A stretch of 64,000 bases of DNA, from assembly GCA_037953745.1 (NCBI GenBank), contig JBAKBP010004311.1, positions 64,501-128,500 on the forward strand, given 5' to 3'. The notes under the pieces are model-generated. The model was not told the DNA's origin, ran no database searches, and worked only from the letters and a program-made list of their open reading frames with translations. Positions 10,614 through 21,470 of the stretch are shown here, one piece after another (the stretch's first letter is position 1; each line of letters begins with the position of its first letter). Source of the stretch: Lithodes maja (lineage: Eukaryota > Arthropoda > Malacostraca > Decapoda > Lithodidae). Both the position numbers and the translations under genes were made by a program.

Positions 10614-11430
10614 GTAGGTGCCTATTTTTTTCCTGGCGAGCGATAGCGAGCCTGTAATTTAAGAGGAACGGGAGATTTTTCTACCGAAAAATGTATACAT
10701 TTATCTTGAAAGGGTGTCTAGGGGGTGTAATTTTATGCTTGATGGAGGTCTAGGGAACAAACTAAAAACCTCCCCTTAAAGAGCGTCCTATACCCTGTAC
10801 CAAGTAAGTAGGCCAACACTCTTGAACATTAACCTCCATAACTCACTTACGACTACAGTAATCAAACTAATATTGCTACCATGCGGGAAGGGTCGGCCAG
10901 GGAATAGGTGTGGATATTTACAGCCCATTTGCTCTAGCCCTTTAGGAGTTACAGAGGTCAAGGTTCACGATGGCTTGGAACCGGGTATAGTGCAAAAGTT
11001 TTTTTTTAGTGTCATCCCCAGACCTTAATCAACCTCTAACAAATACCACCTTAAACCCCCTTCAAGATAAATTTGTACATTTTTTCGGTAGAAAAATGTC
11101 CCGGCCGAAGGCCGGTTACTCTTAAAAATACAGGGTCGCTCTCGCTTGCCATGAAAAAAAACACTTAAATGTCACGAAAGGTCTTAATATTGATACAAAA
11201 ATGGGGTGTAGTCTTAAAATCGCCAAACAAATTGGCCGAACGTCTTAAAATCTAAAAACAAACGGGGCTAAACACGAGGGAGAAGGGGGCCAGAAAAACC
11301 AGCCCATCCCCTCTTACACTATCTGATCCGACGTGTTGTGATTTATTAGGGTAGCTTGTTTAAGTATTAGAGGATTTTATTTGCTTTGGCCGTTTTCAAG
11401 CAATGTACAGTATAATGGGTTTGTTTTCTA
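10614..11430. repeat. Foldback repeat family F1, copy 1
   Basis: The two ends are partly inverted copies. About 10620-10720 (TTTTTCTACCGAAAAATGTA) matches the reverse complement of about 11050-11150 (TTTTCGGTAGAAAAATGTCC). The middle (10790-10980) matches 20630-20810, and 11310-11410 matches 19600-19700. So parts of the same family recur around 19440-20810. No protein is encoded. Confidence 0.65.
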
Positions 11431-11710
11431 CTTGTATGAAGGAGAAATAAAGGCAGAGCTGCCTGTAACGCGTGTCTCTCCAAAAGGCAAGTTGATAGTG
11501 ACACAGCTAAATTCAAGGAACGTTGGTGGAAAAATGCCTGGATACACGAAGTTTAAAGCAGGCAAAGTCATTATATGAAATAAATGTTGATTGAGGAAGA
11601 GAGCTCAAGAGCTTACTTGTTGAATAGAAGAAAGACTGATTTTTATTTAAATTCTTGGGTTGGAAAGCTGGACAGAATGTGTGAGTAAGACAATGAGGAA
11701 GGAAAGGATA
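11420..11710 (-). pseudogene. LINE-J copy 2, 3'-end fragment
   Basis: The minus strand encodes the same C-terminal block as 1567-1788 (FFYSTSKLLSSLPQSTF, then CFKLRVSRHF), followed by the shared 3' untranslated stretch. Only the last part of RT is present, as expected for a 5'-truncated LINE insertion. A long GA microsatellite borders it. Confidence 0.7.
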
Positions 11711-11736
11711 GCAAATATGAAGGCTCTCTCCCCACC

Positions 11737-11738
<2 letters not shown>

Positions 11739-11820
<82 letters not shown>
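11739..11820 (+). repeat. (GA)n microsatellite
   Basis: An uninterrupted GA dinucleotide run of about 82 bp. Confidence 0.97.
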
Positions 11821-11823
<3 letters not shown>

Positions 11824-12101
11824 ATTTGCATGTGTGAGTTGAGGCGTACATTTAATAGCCATCCCGCAGAGGTTAGACTGTAAACATCTTACAGCATCAC
11901 ATGTTTATACCGAGGCTCCCCAGCTCATTGTTTGGGAGGAATATTGTTCTGGTTGGTGGTCGTACACACACAGGATGATAAACAAACTCGCACGTACACA
12001 CACACAGGATGATAAACAAACTCGCACGCACACACACATCTCTCGTTCACACAAACACGCTCCTCACTTGCACACACAAACAATTGTACACAAACCCAGA
12101 G

Positions 12102-12102
<1 letters not shown>

Positions 12103-12155
<53 letters not shown>
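12103..12155 (+). repeat. (CA)n microsatellite
   Basis: An uninterrupted CA run of about 53 bp inside a longer CA-rich tract (11960-12155). Confidence 0.95.
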
Positions 12156-12157
<2 letters not shown>

Positions 12158-12494
12158 TGCCTTTCTATCTATCTTGTATTTGATCTTTTACAACAACCCG
12201 TAGCACAACAACTCTTATCAGCTCCATGTTTTTGGTTGCGTCACACAGGTAAGTGGAATTATAATGATTCTTGCTTTGTAAAATTAGTATACGCAATATT
12301 CATTCTCTCTCTCTCTCTCTTCATATATATAGAGTATATCTATGTACCTATCTATGTATCTATCTATTTATCTGCAGCCACACCTCCCAATATTTAGGGT
12401 GGCCCGATTTTGTACGTCATACCTGTACCTGCGTCACACCGAGAGGTCACATCATGGGCTCCCTTGTGGCTCTGGTGACATTATTATAGGGGCT

Positions 12495-12549
12495 GCTGCT
12501 GCTCGCTCTCTCTCTCACACACACTCACTCACTCACACACACGCACATA

Positions 12550-12588
<39 letters not shown>
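12495..12588 (+). repeat. CT/CA-rich microsatellite tract
   Basis: TCTC and CACA runs directly precede the tRNA-like head of a SINE at 12590. Confidence 0.85.
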
Positions 12589-12905
12589 CTCCCCGTGGCG
12601 TAACTGATAGCGCGTCTGGCTCACAATCAGAAGGTCCCGGGTTCGAGACCCGGGTGGGGAAGAGACATTTGGGCAAGTCTCCTAACGGTGTAGCCTCTGT
12701 TCACCTAGCAGTATAAATAGGAACCTGGTATAAGTGGACGAAGTTGTGACGTCCCATCTGGGGTTGGTGATCGGTTACAAGGTGAGATGGGTAACGTACT
12801 GGTCAACCTAAGCTACAGGTCAACCTAAGCTACAGGTCAACCTAAGCCTTCGGGTGAGACTGGTACCGTAGTGAGAAGGGTACCGTACAGATTAACCCTA
12901 AGCCT
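12589..12905 (+). mobile_element. tRNA-derived SINE, copy 1
   Basis: A tRNA-like head (12590-12660) is followed by a body containing GTTCACCTAGCAGTATAAAT, TGACGTCCCATCTGGGGTTG and GGTCAACCTAAGC. The same body follows a different tRNA-like head at 33015-33270. Two independent copies with the same order make this a SINE family. The body resembles sequences I associate with decapod genomes, from memory only. The 3' limit is approximate; the last part has a duplicated TCAACCTAAGCTACAGG. Confidence 0.8.
12590..12660 (+). tRNA. tRNA-Val(CAC)-like SINE head (not an independent tRNA gene)
   Basis: A 71-nt cloverleaf can be drawn. The acceptor pairs TCCCCGT with GTGGGGA. The anticodon stem TCTGG/TCAGA encloses loop CTCACAA (anticodon CAC, 12622-12624). 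The T arm contains GGGTTCGAGACC, close to the pol III B box, and the A box region is TGGCGTAACTGATA. It is fused directly to the SINE body, so I read it as the internal promoter of the SINE. Confidence 0.6.
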
Positions 12906-13079
12906 TCGTTTCCAAATGTCGCCAATTGGCTAAAATACAGACTACACGCACATCCACAGCCATTCCAACGATACATAAACACTTAACATGCATTTCACGC
13001 AATACATTCCCAGTTAAGGAGGCGCGATAATAATGAGCTTAGCTCGCATTGCGTGGATTCCCCTTGACGAACAAGCAAG

Positions 13080-13200
13080 TGAATAACACACACACATACT
13101 CACACACATACATACTCACACACACACACACATACTCACACGCACACACCCACCCAGACACTCACTCACACACACACACTCTCTCTCTCAAGTATGGCAG
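13080..13200 (+). repeat. CA/CT-rich imperfect microsatellite
   Basis: CACACACATACT-type repeats followed by CTCTCTCT, about 110 bp. Confidence 0.85.
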
Positions 13201-13489
13201 AGAACAGAGCAACTTGGAGGCGGTTTGTTCATGGCCACCCTCTCTAGAACTAAGTCATTGGAAGTAGATATGTATAGATAGGTAGACTATTATTGATGGT
13301 TGGTGGAGTTAGTGCGGGTAGGGGTATACATAATTAGTTCGGGGTATGGATTATAGTTCGAGGGGCGAATTTTTGTAATACCCTTTTCTCGCTCCATTAG
13401 TATGGAAGTTTAAGACGTTTTACTCTATTAGTTTGGCGATAATAAGATGCTTCACCCCATACAGGTAACTTTAGAAGAAATCGGCCTTC

Positions 13490-13760
13490 GCCGAAAACAT
13501 GTACTATTGTGGACATAAGTCCTGCTACACCTGCCTGGCAGAGAATCGAGAATTGTGTTGGTAACATTGCCGCTCCCCCCCACCCCCCACTCGCCCACCC
13601 TCTCTCAGCCAACCGCCTCCTTCCCTCTATGCTACTTTCTTTCTTGTTTCATGTCTATAAGCCCCTCCCCATGGTTTAGTTTCCAGCAATAACCTCTCTC
13701 TCCCTTCTGTCTCTCTATTTTTCCCTCTCATCGAATTATTGCATTTGTATGCATGTTCTG
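13490..13760 (+). repeat. Dispersed repeat F2, copy 1
   Basis: It shares GTACTATTGTGGACATAAGT, CTGGCAGAGAATCG and a poly-C/pyrimidine-rich tail with the reverse complement of 19110-19430. No protein. The class is unknown. Confidence 0.6.
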
Positions 13761-15224
13761 CAAAGTTTCTTCCTATCATGAAATATCATATCGTTAAATT
13801 ATTATTACGTTACACAGTTCACGCTCATATTAGCCATTGTATAAAAAAAAACTAGCACAATATATAGATTTATTATCCATTCGAAGGTGGAAGTTTACTA
13901 ACCATATGTGTATTTAAGTCAGATACAATTGGTGTTTGAATTTACTTTTGCATTCTCAAATCTCAATTCAGTTATTATTATTATATAAGCCCATATAACC
14001 CACTATCTTGAGTAAGGATGGATTTCATAGATGAAATATCTTTGAAAAGTTGACACAATGAATATATACACCATATGAGGAGGAGCACTTTATTGAGAAA
14101 GTTTCCCAGTGACCTGAAGAAGCTATCTGCGGAACGTTGTTAATAAAGTGCTCCTCCTCATATGGTGTTTATATTCACGGTGTTCATCGTTCATGTCTAT
14201 ATATTATTAAAAGAGATCCTGACACACACTTATAATAGGTTCCTCGATTAAATTAATTGAATATCAAAATTTATAAAATTTGGTTGCGTGTGCATTTGCC
14301 TGTTAGCCCACCTCCCCCTTAACTACAGTACGCGCATACTTATCTAATCATGTTTTGTAACTAGTGGACTTAAACACACTGCCACAGATATTCAATGTGA
14401 TTCACATAACACATTCCTGCATGTTATTTTCTTACTTGAGGAGATGTGGCGTATTTTAACCGCCTTGGCGAGTGCTGCTCCCTCTGAGATTAACCCCTTC
14501 CATACCAGGGTTGTGCTTAGTTTTATATTAGTTATATTTAGACAGTTTTTTTGCAGCTAAGGAAGTATCTGTGGTATTTAGAAGTTAATTGAGCTAGTAT
14601 GAAACCCTTATAATTGTAACCCTTCCTTCCTTAACTGAATGAAAACGTATACTTATAGCGATATTCCATTCACTCGAACCATATGCATCTGGCCCCTAAC
14701 TGGTGTATGTATCGACGCTCATGATTCACCGTCTTATCAATACCCTAGCTCACAGGCCCGGAAGAGTCGCAGAGCTGATAATGTCTTCATTAAATTCTAT
14801 ATGTTTTAGTAATTTTAATGATTAATTAATAATTTACAGTGCCATCTGAATCTTAAGAGCCATAGAATATCACATAAAACACATTAATACCGTATATACT
14901 ACAAAGTAAACCCAAGCGAGATTAAGAAATGATAAACCTAAGAAGTAAGCCAGAGGTGAAGACTGACTGACTCGGCCCACACGACTTAACCAATCACAGG
15001 TGTTGCTTTACTTATTACATATTTAAAATAGAGTGACGAGATTTCATCCCTTGGTTGTGTTTACTTTATTTTATCTGCGTTTTGATGTGCTCCATGTAAT
15101 ACTTTATAGCACATGAGGTTCGGATATCACTGTAGATTATCACATTATCACTTGAATTACTTAAACTTATCTTTATTGTTCCTTATATATTAAATAAACA
15201 GTTAAACTATATTTTTATTATGCG
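13761..15224. other. No gene; AT-rich, with one hairpin
   Basis: Apart from the inverted repeat at 14063-14178, I see only AT-rich unique-looking sequence with short frames. Confidence 0.5.
14063..14178. repeat. Inverted repeat with a retroelement-like 3' motif
   Basis: CACCATATGAGGAGGAGCAC followed by TTTATT near 14070 is repeated as its reverse complement near 14140-14170. Between them lies CCTGAAGAAGC, then GCGGAACGTTG. This resembles the 'CTGATGAAG...CGAAACG' motif common near the ends of Penelope-like and some other retroelements. No reverse transcriptase is seen beside it. Confidence 0.55.
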
Positions 15225-15940
15225 AATGAGGAAGACAAAAGGCAGAACTGCCTGTGACAAATGCCTTCCCCAGAGTTGAAAGAGAGACGGCCAAAATCAA
15301 GGAATGTCCGAGCCAAAATGCTTGGACACAGGGAGTTTGAAACAATTAAAGTCTTAGGATTAGTGAAAGGTGGATTCAGGGAGAGAGTTCCAGAGTTCAG
15401 CTGTTGAATAAAAGAAAGTTCGGGAATATCGTTTCACTCTTGGGTTGGAGAGTTGCACAGAGTAGGTGTGGGGTTGTGTTGCAAGATGGGTGCCACATAC
15501 TCTACGTAAAGGAGGTGGTATATATTGAGAGAGCTCTGAGGAACACTGATTATTGTAATAGCGGTAGCAAAGGGAGAGAGATGCAACATTGCGGCAAAGA
15601 GATAGAGATTGCAGATATTCGGTGAGTGCACGTGAGTTAATGAGACGAAAGGCTTTCTTTTCTACTTTGTCAAGAAGTGCTGTGTGAGAGAATCCTTCAC
15701 AGACATGTGAACAATACTCAATACTTGGACGCACTGTGCCTCTGTACATAGCAAGAAGCTATGTAGGGCTAAAGAACCCCCGGAGGCGGTTGAGCACACC
15801 CAGCTTCTGGGAAGCTGTTTTAGCAAAAGTGGTAATATGGTCCTTACAAGTGAAATTAGAAGAAAAGGAGACACCGAGAATATTGAGAGAATATGAGGGA
15901 TTGATTTGTGTATTGTTGAAGTATAAGGGAAAGTCCTAGT
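15225..15940 (-). pseudogene. LINE-J copy 3, RT C-terminal fragment and 3' region
   Basis: The frame at 15749-15360 reads MYRGTVRPSIEYCSHVCEGF, LLDKVEKKAFRLIN, YYNNQCSSEL and LWNSLPESTF. This is the post-RT region of Jockey/CR1-type ORF2 proteins. The frame continues upstream in other frames to about 15940, then similarity ends (5' truncation). It is the uninterrupted reference showing where the Harbinger element split LINE-J copy 1. The 3' untranslated part (15225-15330) also matches 11440-11570 and 1480-1620. Confidence 0.8.
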
Positions 15941-16446
15941 TTAAGTGAGTTTAATGATAATGATATAAGTGCTATCTGAACCTTAAGAGCTATAAAATAT
16001 CACGTTAAACACATAAATAACGTGGATATACAGTAAACACAAGCAAGGAAAGAAATGCCGGCACTGCCATTTTTAAATGTGTGGTAGAGGTAATAAGTGT
16101 TGAACACGGAGCTAAACAAAATTGAGTGAGAGAATTACCTTGTCCGAAAGTAAAAAGATATTCTTTGGCTTTCCTTGCAACATGATTAACTACTTGAGGT
16201 TCATGACGCATTTTGACCGTTTATTGTGGCTCCCTTCAGACGATTTTATACAGCGTAAGAAGGATCCACCTGTATGAATGAAAAAGGCAAAGAATATCCC
16301 AATTAACCTTCTGACTTCCATATACTCTTCCTATGCAGAATAAAATTGCCTAATAATAGCCAGACAAATTTATCAACGATCCTGATGGGATCTAGCCGAG
16401 TAACGCACCAAACTTAATTCCCATTGAGTCTGCGTGTGGCAACACG
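15941..16446. other. No gene recognised
   Basis: AT-rich; contains a stretch near 15970-16020 similar to 14830-14880 (TGCTATCTGAACCTTAAGAG versus TGCCATCTGAATCTTAAGAG), so a short dispersed repeat is present. Confidence 0.5.
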
Positions 16447-16620
16447 GTCAACAGCTGGGAAACCGCGATGGAGCGGACCCGGCAGCAGCTTCTGCAGCAC
16501 ACTACACGGGTCTGGGAGGGGCTCCGAGGTAAACCATGCCTCATCTATGACCTGGTCTCTTCCATGCCCAGCCGACTACAGGAGTTCATCGATCGTGAAG
16601 GCTGCTGGACTCTCTACTAG
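16447..16620 (+). pseudogene. Tc1/mariner-like transposase C-terminal remnant
   Basis: The frame ending at TAG 16618-16620 reads MERTRQQLLQHTTRVWEGLR and ends LVSSMPSRLQEFIDREGCWTLY. The end closely resembles the Tc1-type C-terminus ('LIxSMPRRLQAVIxAKGGxTxY'). Nothing of the upstream DDE core is visible, and I see no inverted repeats around it. It is a short relic; the assignment rests on the terminal motif alone. Confidence 0.55.
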
Positions 16621-17414
16621 GACGATTTTGTTATATAGACTTTATGTTAAGAACATAATGCATGCAAGTAGATTATTTTGTTAATTATTCCTATGTAAAC
16701 TATAATTCTTAAATTATGACAACATTATAGAAATATTATTTCTATATCTATATTAACCACGAGTGAAGTAGTTTAAGTTATGCAGGACAAGCTCTCAAAT
16801 CTAGGAATATAATAATTATAGACAACAAAACAATGGAAATAAATTAGCACGCATAATGCGTAATTTCATCTTTATATGCCTTCATTTACTACCATTTCAT
16901 ACACATATTTGTTTTCACCCACGCCATCACCTTAGATATTATGGTGACACGAGGTCACATTGTTTGTTTTGTAATTGTCGATACATTACTTCCAATTAGG
17001 TGTTATTTTGAAGTGCACGTCTGAAATTTGTAAACAACAAATAACTTAGCTCAAAATAGTAATAACTGCACAGTATCATATTATTATGATAATTATATGT
17101 GAAAGAGTTAAGAAGTATATGCGTGAAAGCGGTGCTAGATGGGAGGAGGGGCGTCGATTGACTGGGAACAGAGGTGCATGGGGGCGATTAATTCGTGGCT
17201 ACCTCTTCGGGAATCACCGAGTCCAGCAATAGATAGATATGTGAAACAAACTGCCTTGGGAATTTAGTATATGGTTAAACCACAACAAACACTGACTGAA
17301 GACTCTCTGTAACTAAATGTTACGGTGGATTCTTATTTAGCAGGTACAGTAGTTGGTTAACCCATTCGTACCGTAAATAAAACCCTAAGCGAAGACGTAT
17401 TATTTTCCTGGTAT
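16621..17414. other. No gene recognised
   Basis: AT-rich sequence with no recognised repeat or frame. Confidence 0.5.
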
Positions 17415-17774
17415 ACAACAGGTTCGGCCCTACATGGACACTCTTTGCGTACAACAGGTTCGGCCCTACATGGACACTCTTTGCGTACAACAGGTTCGGC
17501 CCTACATGGACACTCTTTGCGTACAACAGGTTCGGCCCTACACGGACACTCTTTGCGTACAACAGGTTCGGCCCTACACGGACACTCTTTGCGTACAACA
17601 GGTTCGGCCCTACATGGACACTCTTTGCGTACAACAGGTTCGGCCCTACACGGACACTCTTTGCGTACAACAGGTTCGGCCCTACACGGACACTCTTTGC
17701 GTACAACAGGTTCGGCCCTACACGGACACTCTTTGCGTACAACAGGTTCGGCCCTACACGGACACTCTTTGCGT
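17415..17774 (+). repeat. Minisatellite, ten copies of a 36-bp unit
   Basis: Exactly ten tandem 36-bp units (ACAACAGGTTCGGCCCTACA, then C/TGGACACTCTTTGCGT) differing almost only at one C/T site. Because 36 is a multiple of three and the unit lacks stops in several frames, 12-residue repeat proteins appear on both strands. These need not be coding. There are no unique spacers, so it is not a CRISPR array. Confidence 0.97.
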
Positions 17775-17883
17775 AAAAACTATATACCAACACGTGAACA
17801 TTGGGTGTATAATGATCTAAATCCATTAATTTCACGTGGGAGAAAGAAAGTTTGTTTTTATAATATGTAACCAACTCTAGCAT

Positions 17884-19109
17884 TTAGTATTCACAGCATG
17901 AATTGAGAAATGTTGGCTTGAAAATTATGTTTACCAAATTAATAGTGTAAACAGCTAGTAGTTACAAAGAATAAAATGATAATTAGAAACAAAATATATT
18001 TTCACAAATATATGCAACCGTGTATTAATAAGTTTATATCAATAGTGCTCTTAGTTTTATGACGTGTTGCATAGAAAATAAAAAATTATAGGCCTACCGG
18101 TACTCTCATTGTTGGCCAAGACGATAATCAAACCCGAAATATTTCTGCTGCGTGCTTAACCCCTTCTGTTCTGGAGACGTATATAACATTTTATTCTTAC
18201 TATATGAAGACGATATTGTGCAGTTTAAGAAAGATCTGTGAACGTATACAGGGTTAAGTGAGATTGTTCGAAGCCTGTTACCTGCTGGAGGCCCTTTTTA
18301 ACTTAATAATGTTAATAGGACGGCACCGGTACTGGAAGGGTTAACAATACCTATACCTTTTACAATGTAAATCTAATCTATTTTGAGGACAGCTTAATTA
18401 TATTATTATTACTACTATAATTATATAATAATTATTTTGTTTGTATCTTATGGTCTGTTTGACCCAATATCAATAATGTTAATACACCCATATACTAACT
18501 AGACATTAATTACTTAATGTCATAAAGGGATGACAATCGTGTTCTTTACATTAGGTGAATTTCAATATTTTAACATGTTACAAGATTCCTTAACCATTAC
18601 ATTTATATCCTATTTCATGATCCACGAGGTTGTTGGTTTCTTGAATATTTAGGCTACTTGGTCGGTGTGGGCATGAATATCTTCATCGTATTAACGTTAC
18701 GATTATGAGATTTTAACTCGATAAATACCGGTGATATCCTTTTCAAAATATTCTGGCAAATATTAGTCGATTTTATTTAGATAAAGAAGGGCTACTATTT
18801 AGAATGCTACAACCTATTGCAAATATAACCTTAGCCTACCACAGACCCTTTCTAATCTACATAAAATAGTCTGAATATATCTATAATGAAATATAATATA
18901 TGTCCCCGGTACCAAAAGGGTTAGCAAAAAGTCTCCATTCATGGCCTAGCTAAGGTTTACCAAGGTCCTTTGTTCTATAATATAGAAATTGACCTACTAC
19001 GCAACGCCATCCCTATAGCTACTTCACACGACGTGGTTATAGATATAGACATATTGATATTATGCATTTATCAAAGTTAACAAATTATAGTTTGTTTTGT
19101 CTTGCATAT
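17884..19109. other. No gene recognised
   Basis: AT-rich sequence with only short frames and no clear repeats. Confidence 0.5.
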
Positions 19110-19440
19110 TCTCACCGCCTTATGTTCGACTTATCAATTCGTGCATTCATAACACTACAATGATTCGATGGGAAATGGAGAAATAGAGAGAAAGAAGAAA
19201 GATAATCGTCATTCCGTGGTTCTAGTGGTGGAAAGTGATCGAAGGGAAGGGACTTGCAGACGTGAAACAAGAAAGAAATATAGAGAGGGAAGGAGGGGCT
19301 TATGCTGAGAGAGGGTGAAAGAGCGGGGATGGTATGGGGGAGGGGGGGGGGGAGCACAATGTTACCAACACAATTCGCGATTCTCTGCCAGGCATGTGTA
19401 GCAAGACTTATGTCCACAATAGTACATTAGGCATTCACAT
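19110..19440 (-). repeat. Dispersed repeat F2, copy 2 (inverted relative to 13490-13760)
   Basis: Reverse complement similarity to 13490-13760, including the poly-C run and the CTGGCAGAGAATCG segment. Confidence 0.6.
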
Positions 19441-19735
19441 TTGTATTTAGTTTGACAGAGGTCTGGGAAGCCGTTATTAATTAGCCAAGGGGACAAACTA
19501 AAATCCATTGCTCGAAAATGGGTAAAGCAAGGAAAATCCTCAATAAATAATGGAACGTCGGGTCAGATAGTGTTAATTCTAAAACCCGTGCATGATTAAC
19601 ACTATCTAATCCGACGTCTTGTGGGTTATTTTGATATTTTGTGTAGTTATTATTGAAGATTTTGCTTACTTTTGTAATTTTCGAGCAATGCATTTTTAGT
19701 TTGGCCCCTCTAATGAAAACGCCTTCCCAGACTTC
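19440..19735. repeat. Foldback repeat, family F1-related
   Basis: The arms pair across the centre. The left arm has GTCTGGGAAG, ATCCATTGCTCGAAAA and CAGATAGTGTTAAT. The right arm has ATTAACACTATCT, TTTTCGAGCAATGCA and CTTCCCAGAC. The right arm also matches 11310-11410. No protein. Confidence 0.7.
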
Positions 19736-19989
19736 TTTTAAACAAGACAATTCCCTCCCAGACCCCATTTAAATTAAATTTGTATATTATTCGATTGGAA
19801 AATGTCCCGGCTGAAGGCAGATTTCTTTTAAGTTACAGGCTCGCTATCACTCGCTCAGAAACAAATTGAGACGTAAATGGGGTGAAGCGTCTTATCATCA
19901 CCAAGCTAACGGCGAAACGTCTCATAATATCCAAACTAATTTAGCAAAACAGGGGAGGTCCAACATTTTTCCCTCTGACCAAATTAGGT

Positions 19990-20055
19990 GGTGTAAAGGT
20001 TAGAGTGCTTAAAATCTGTATGTGGTAATCCAGGTTCGAATCCCGATGGATCACA
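19990..20055 (+). repeat. tRNA-like remnant with pol III B box
   Basis: GGTTCGAATCC (20033-20043) is a perfect B box and TTAGAGTGCTTAAA about 35 bp upstream is A-box-like. A full cloverleaf is poor. This could be a SINE head or a tRNA relic. Confidence 0.4.
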
Positions 20056-20149
20056 TGCTTGCTTTCATTAATTTATTTGTGAGGGGTTTGGTGTTGGAGT
20101 GAACTTAATATAAATAGATTAATTGATCACATGAACGAGCTACTTCACA

Positions 20150-20600
20150 AGAAACTAAATGGTCAATATACAGGATACGCAACAATATAGGCAGCAAATT
20201 TCTAATGGTAGTTTTGGGTTCCTATCATCATATGCTTAATTTCTATATACTTTTTATCCCCGGGGGGAAAACAAAAATAAATCTTGGGTTTTTTTATTTT
20301 TTTTCTTGGATTTTTTTTTTTTTTTTTTTTTATTAACCTAACCAAAAAACCTAACCTAACCTAAATGTATTTGGGGGCTATTAGGTTAGGTTAGGTTTTT
20401 TTGTTAGGTTAATGACCAAAACAAAAAAAATCCCCCCCCCCAAAAAAAATTAAAAATCCCAAGATTTTTGTTTTTTTTTCCCCGGGTATAAAAAGTATAT
20501 AGAAATGAAGCATATGATGATAGGAACCCGAAACTACCATTATTAATGTGCTACCTATATTGTTGCGTCTCCTGTATATTAACCAACTAAATTCGTAACT
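20150..20600. repeat. Foldback (hairpin) repeat with T-rich and CCTAA centre
   Basis: The left arm contains GGTCAATATACAGGATACGC, TTCCTATCATCATATGCTTA and ATATACTTTTTATCCCCGGG. The right arm is the reverse complement in the same order, ending GTCTCCTGTATATTAACC. The centre has long T/A runs and CCTAACCTAA/TTAGGTTAGG. The whole could fold into one hairpin of over 150 bp. Confidence 0.85.
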
Positions 20601-20619
20601 CAATTATACTATACTCTGT

Positions 20620-20815
20620 TCCAAATAGGTAGGCCGGAAATAATGAAAATTAACTTCTATAACTCACATAAGACAGGAGCAAAAATGGAGCTAATATTTA
20701 TACCATTTGCAAAGGGTCAGCCAGGTAAGAGGTGTGGAAATTTACATCCCATTTGCTCTAGCCCTCTTTTAGTTACAGAGGTTAGGGTTCACGAGCAAGT
20801 TTATCGGTTAATTGT
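20620..20815 (+). repeat. Dispersed repeat shared with 10790-10980
   Basis: Both copies contain AACTTCTATAACTCAC-like, AATATT, and CATTTGCTCTAGCCCT segments followed by GTTACAGAGGT. Part of family F1. Confidence 0.7.
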
Positions 20816-21329
20816 ATAGGAGTCTTTAATTTGCAACAAGTTATCATCGTATTTTGATTGATTTTTCTGTTTTATTCATATATTGAATTGGACTCCACAC
20901 GATTAGGAGCGCTAAGATACAAAATACAGTCATAATCAAAACATTTATCAGATAGTAGACTCAATTATAGGTATTCTTTGACTCTGATATTGTGACTCCG
21001 ATATATCCACCGCCCAAGTGTTCGTGTGATGCCAGCTTTAACTCATTCAGTACGGTACCGGTAACATAATTTTACTATTCTGACTACTATTGGACGATTT
21101 TATACAGGCCTCCAGCAACTAACAAGCTTCGAACTATCTCACTTAACCCTTTTTACTACCACAGATTCTTCGGCAATATGTATTTTAGGTAACGTATGGG
21201 TTATTATAATTATCTATTTTTTTCATCAGATCTTAGATTGATTAGTGTGAACCATCGGTCCCACTAACACGATCCAAGAGGCATGATGCTGCTGCCAAGG
21301 CAGTGATAACGTAATTTTTGGTGTTGACC

Positions 21330-21470
21330 TACCAGATAGTATGTGTATCTAGTACCCAGTACATGGGATACAAGACTAACCTATACCTACCAGCTAGTAT
21401 GGGTTCCTAGTACCCAGTACACGAGATACAAGACTAACCTATACCTACTAGCTTGTATGGGATACAAGAC
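21330..21470 (+). repeat. Tandem repeat T1, left block
   Basis: Units of CTACCAGCTAGTATGGGTTC, CTAGTACCCAGTACA, GGATACAAGACTAACC recur about every 65-70 bp. The same unit resumes at 22485-22630, on the other side of a LINE fragment. Confidence 0.8.

Noticed and set aside
11643..11851. Leu/Ser repeat protein
   Set aside because: Translation of the (GA)n microsatellite.
12590..12660. Functional tRNA-Val(CAC) gene
   Set aside because: It is fused to a body shared with another repeat at 33015, there is no pol III T-run terminator right after it, and the pairing uses several wobbles. Treated as a SINE head.
11975..12716. His/Thr-rich proteins
   Set aside because: Translations of CA microsatellite tracts.
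17415..17774. CRISPR-like regular repeat array
   Set aside because: The units are head-to-tail with no unique spacers and the context is eukaryotic. It is a minisatellite.
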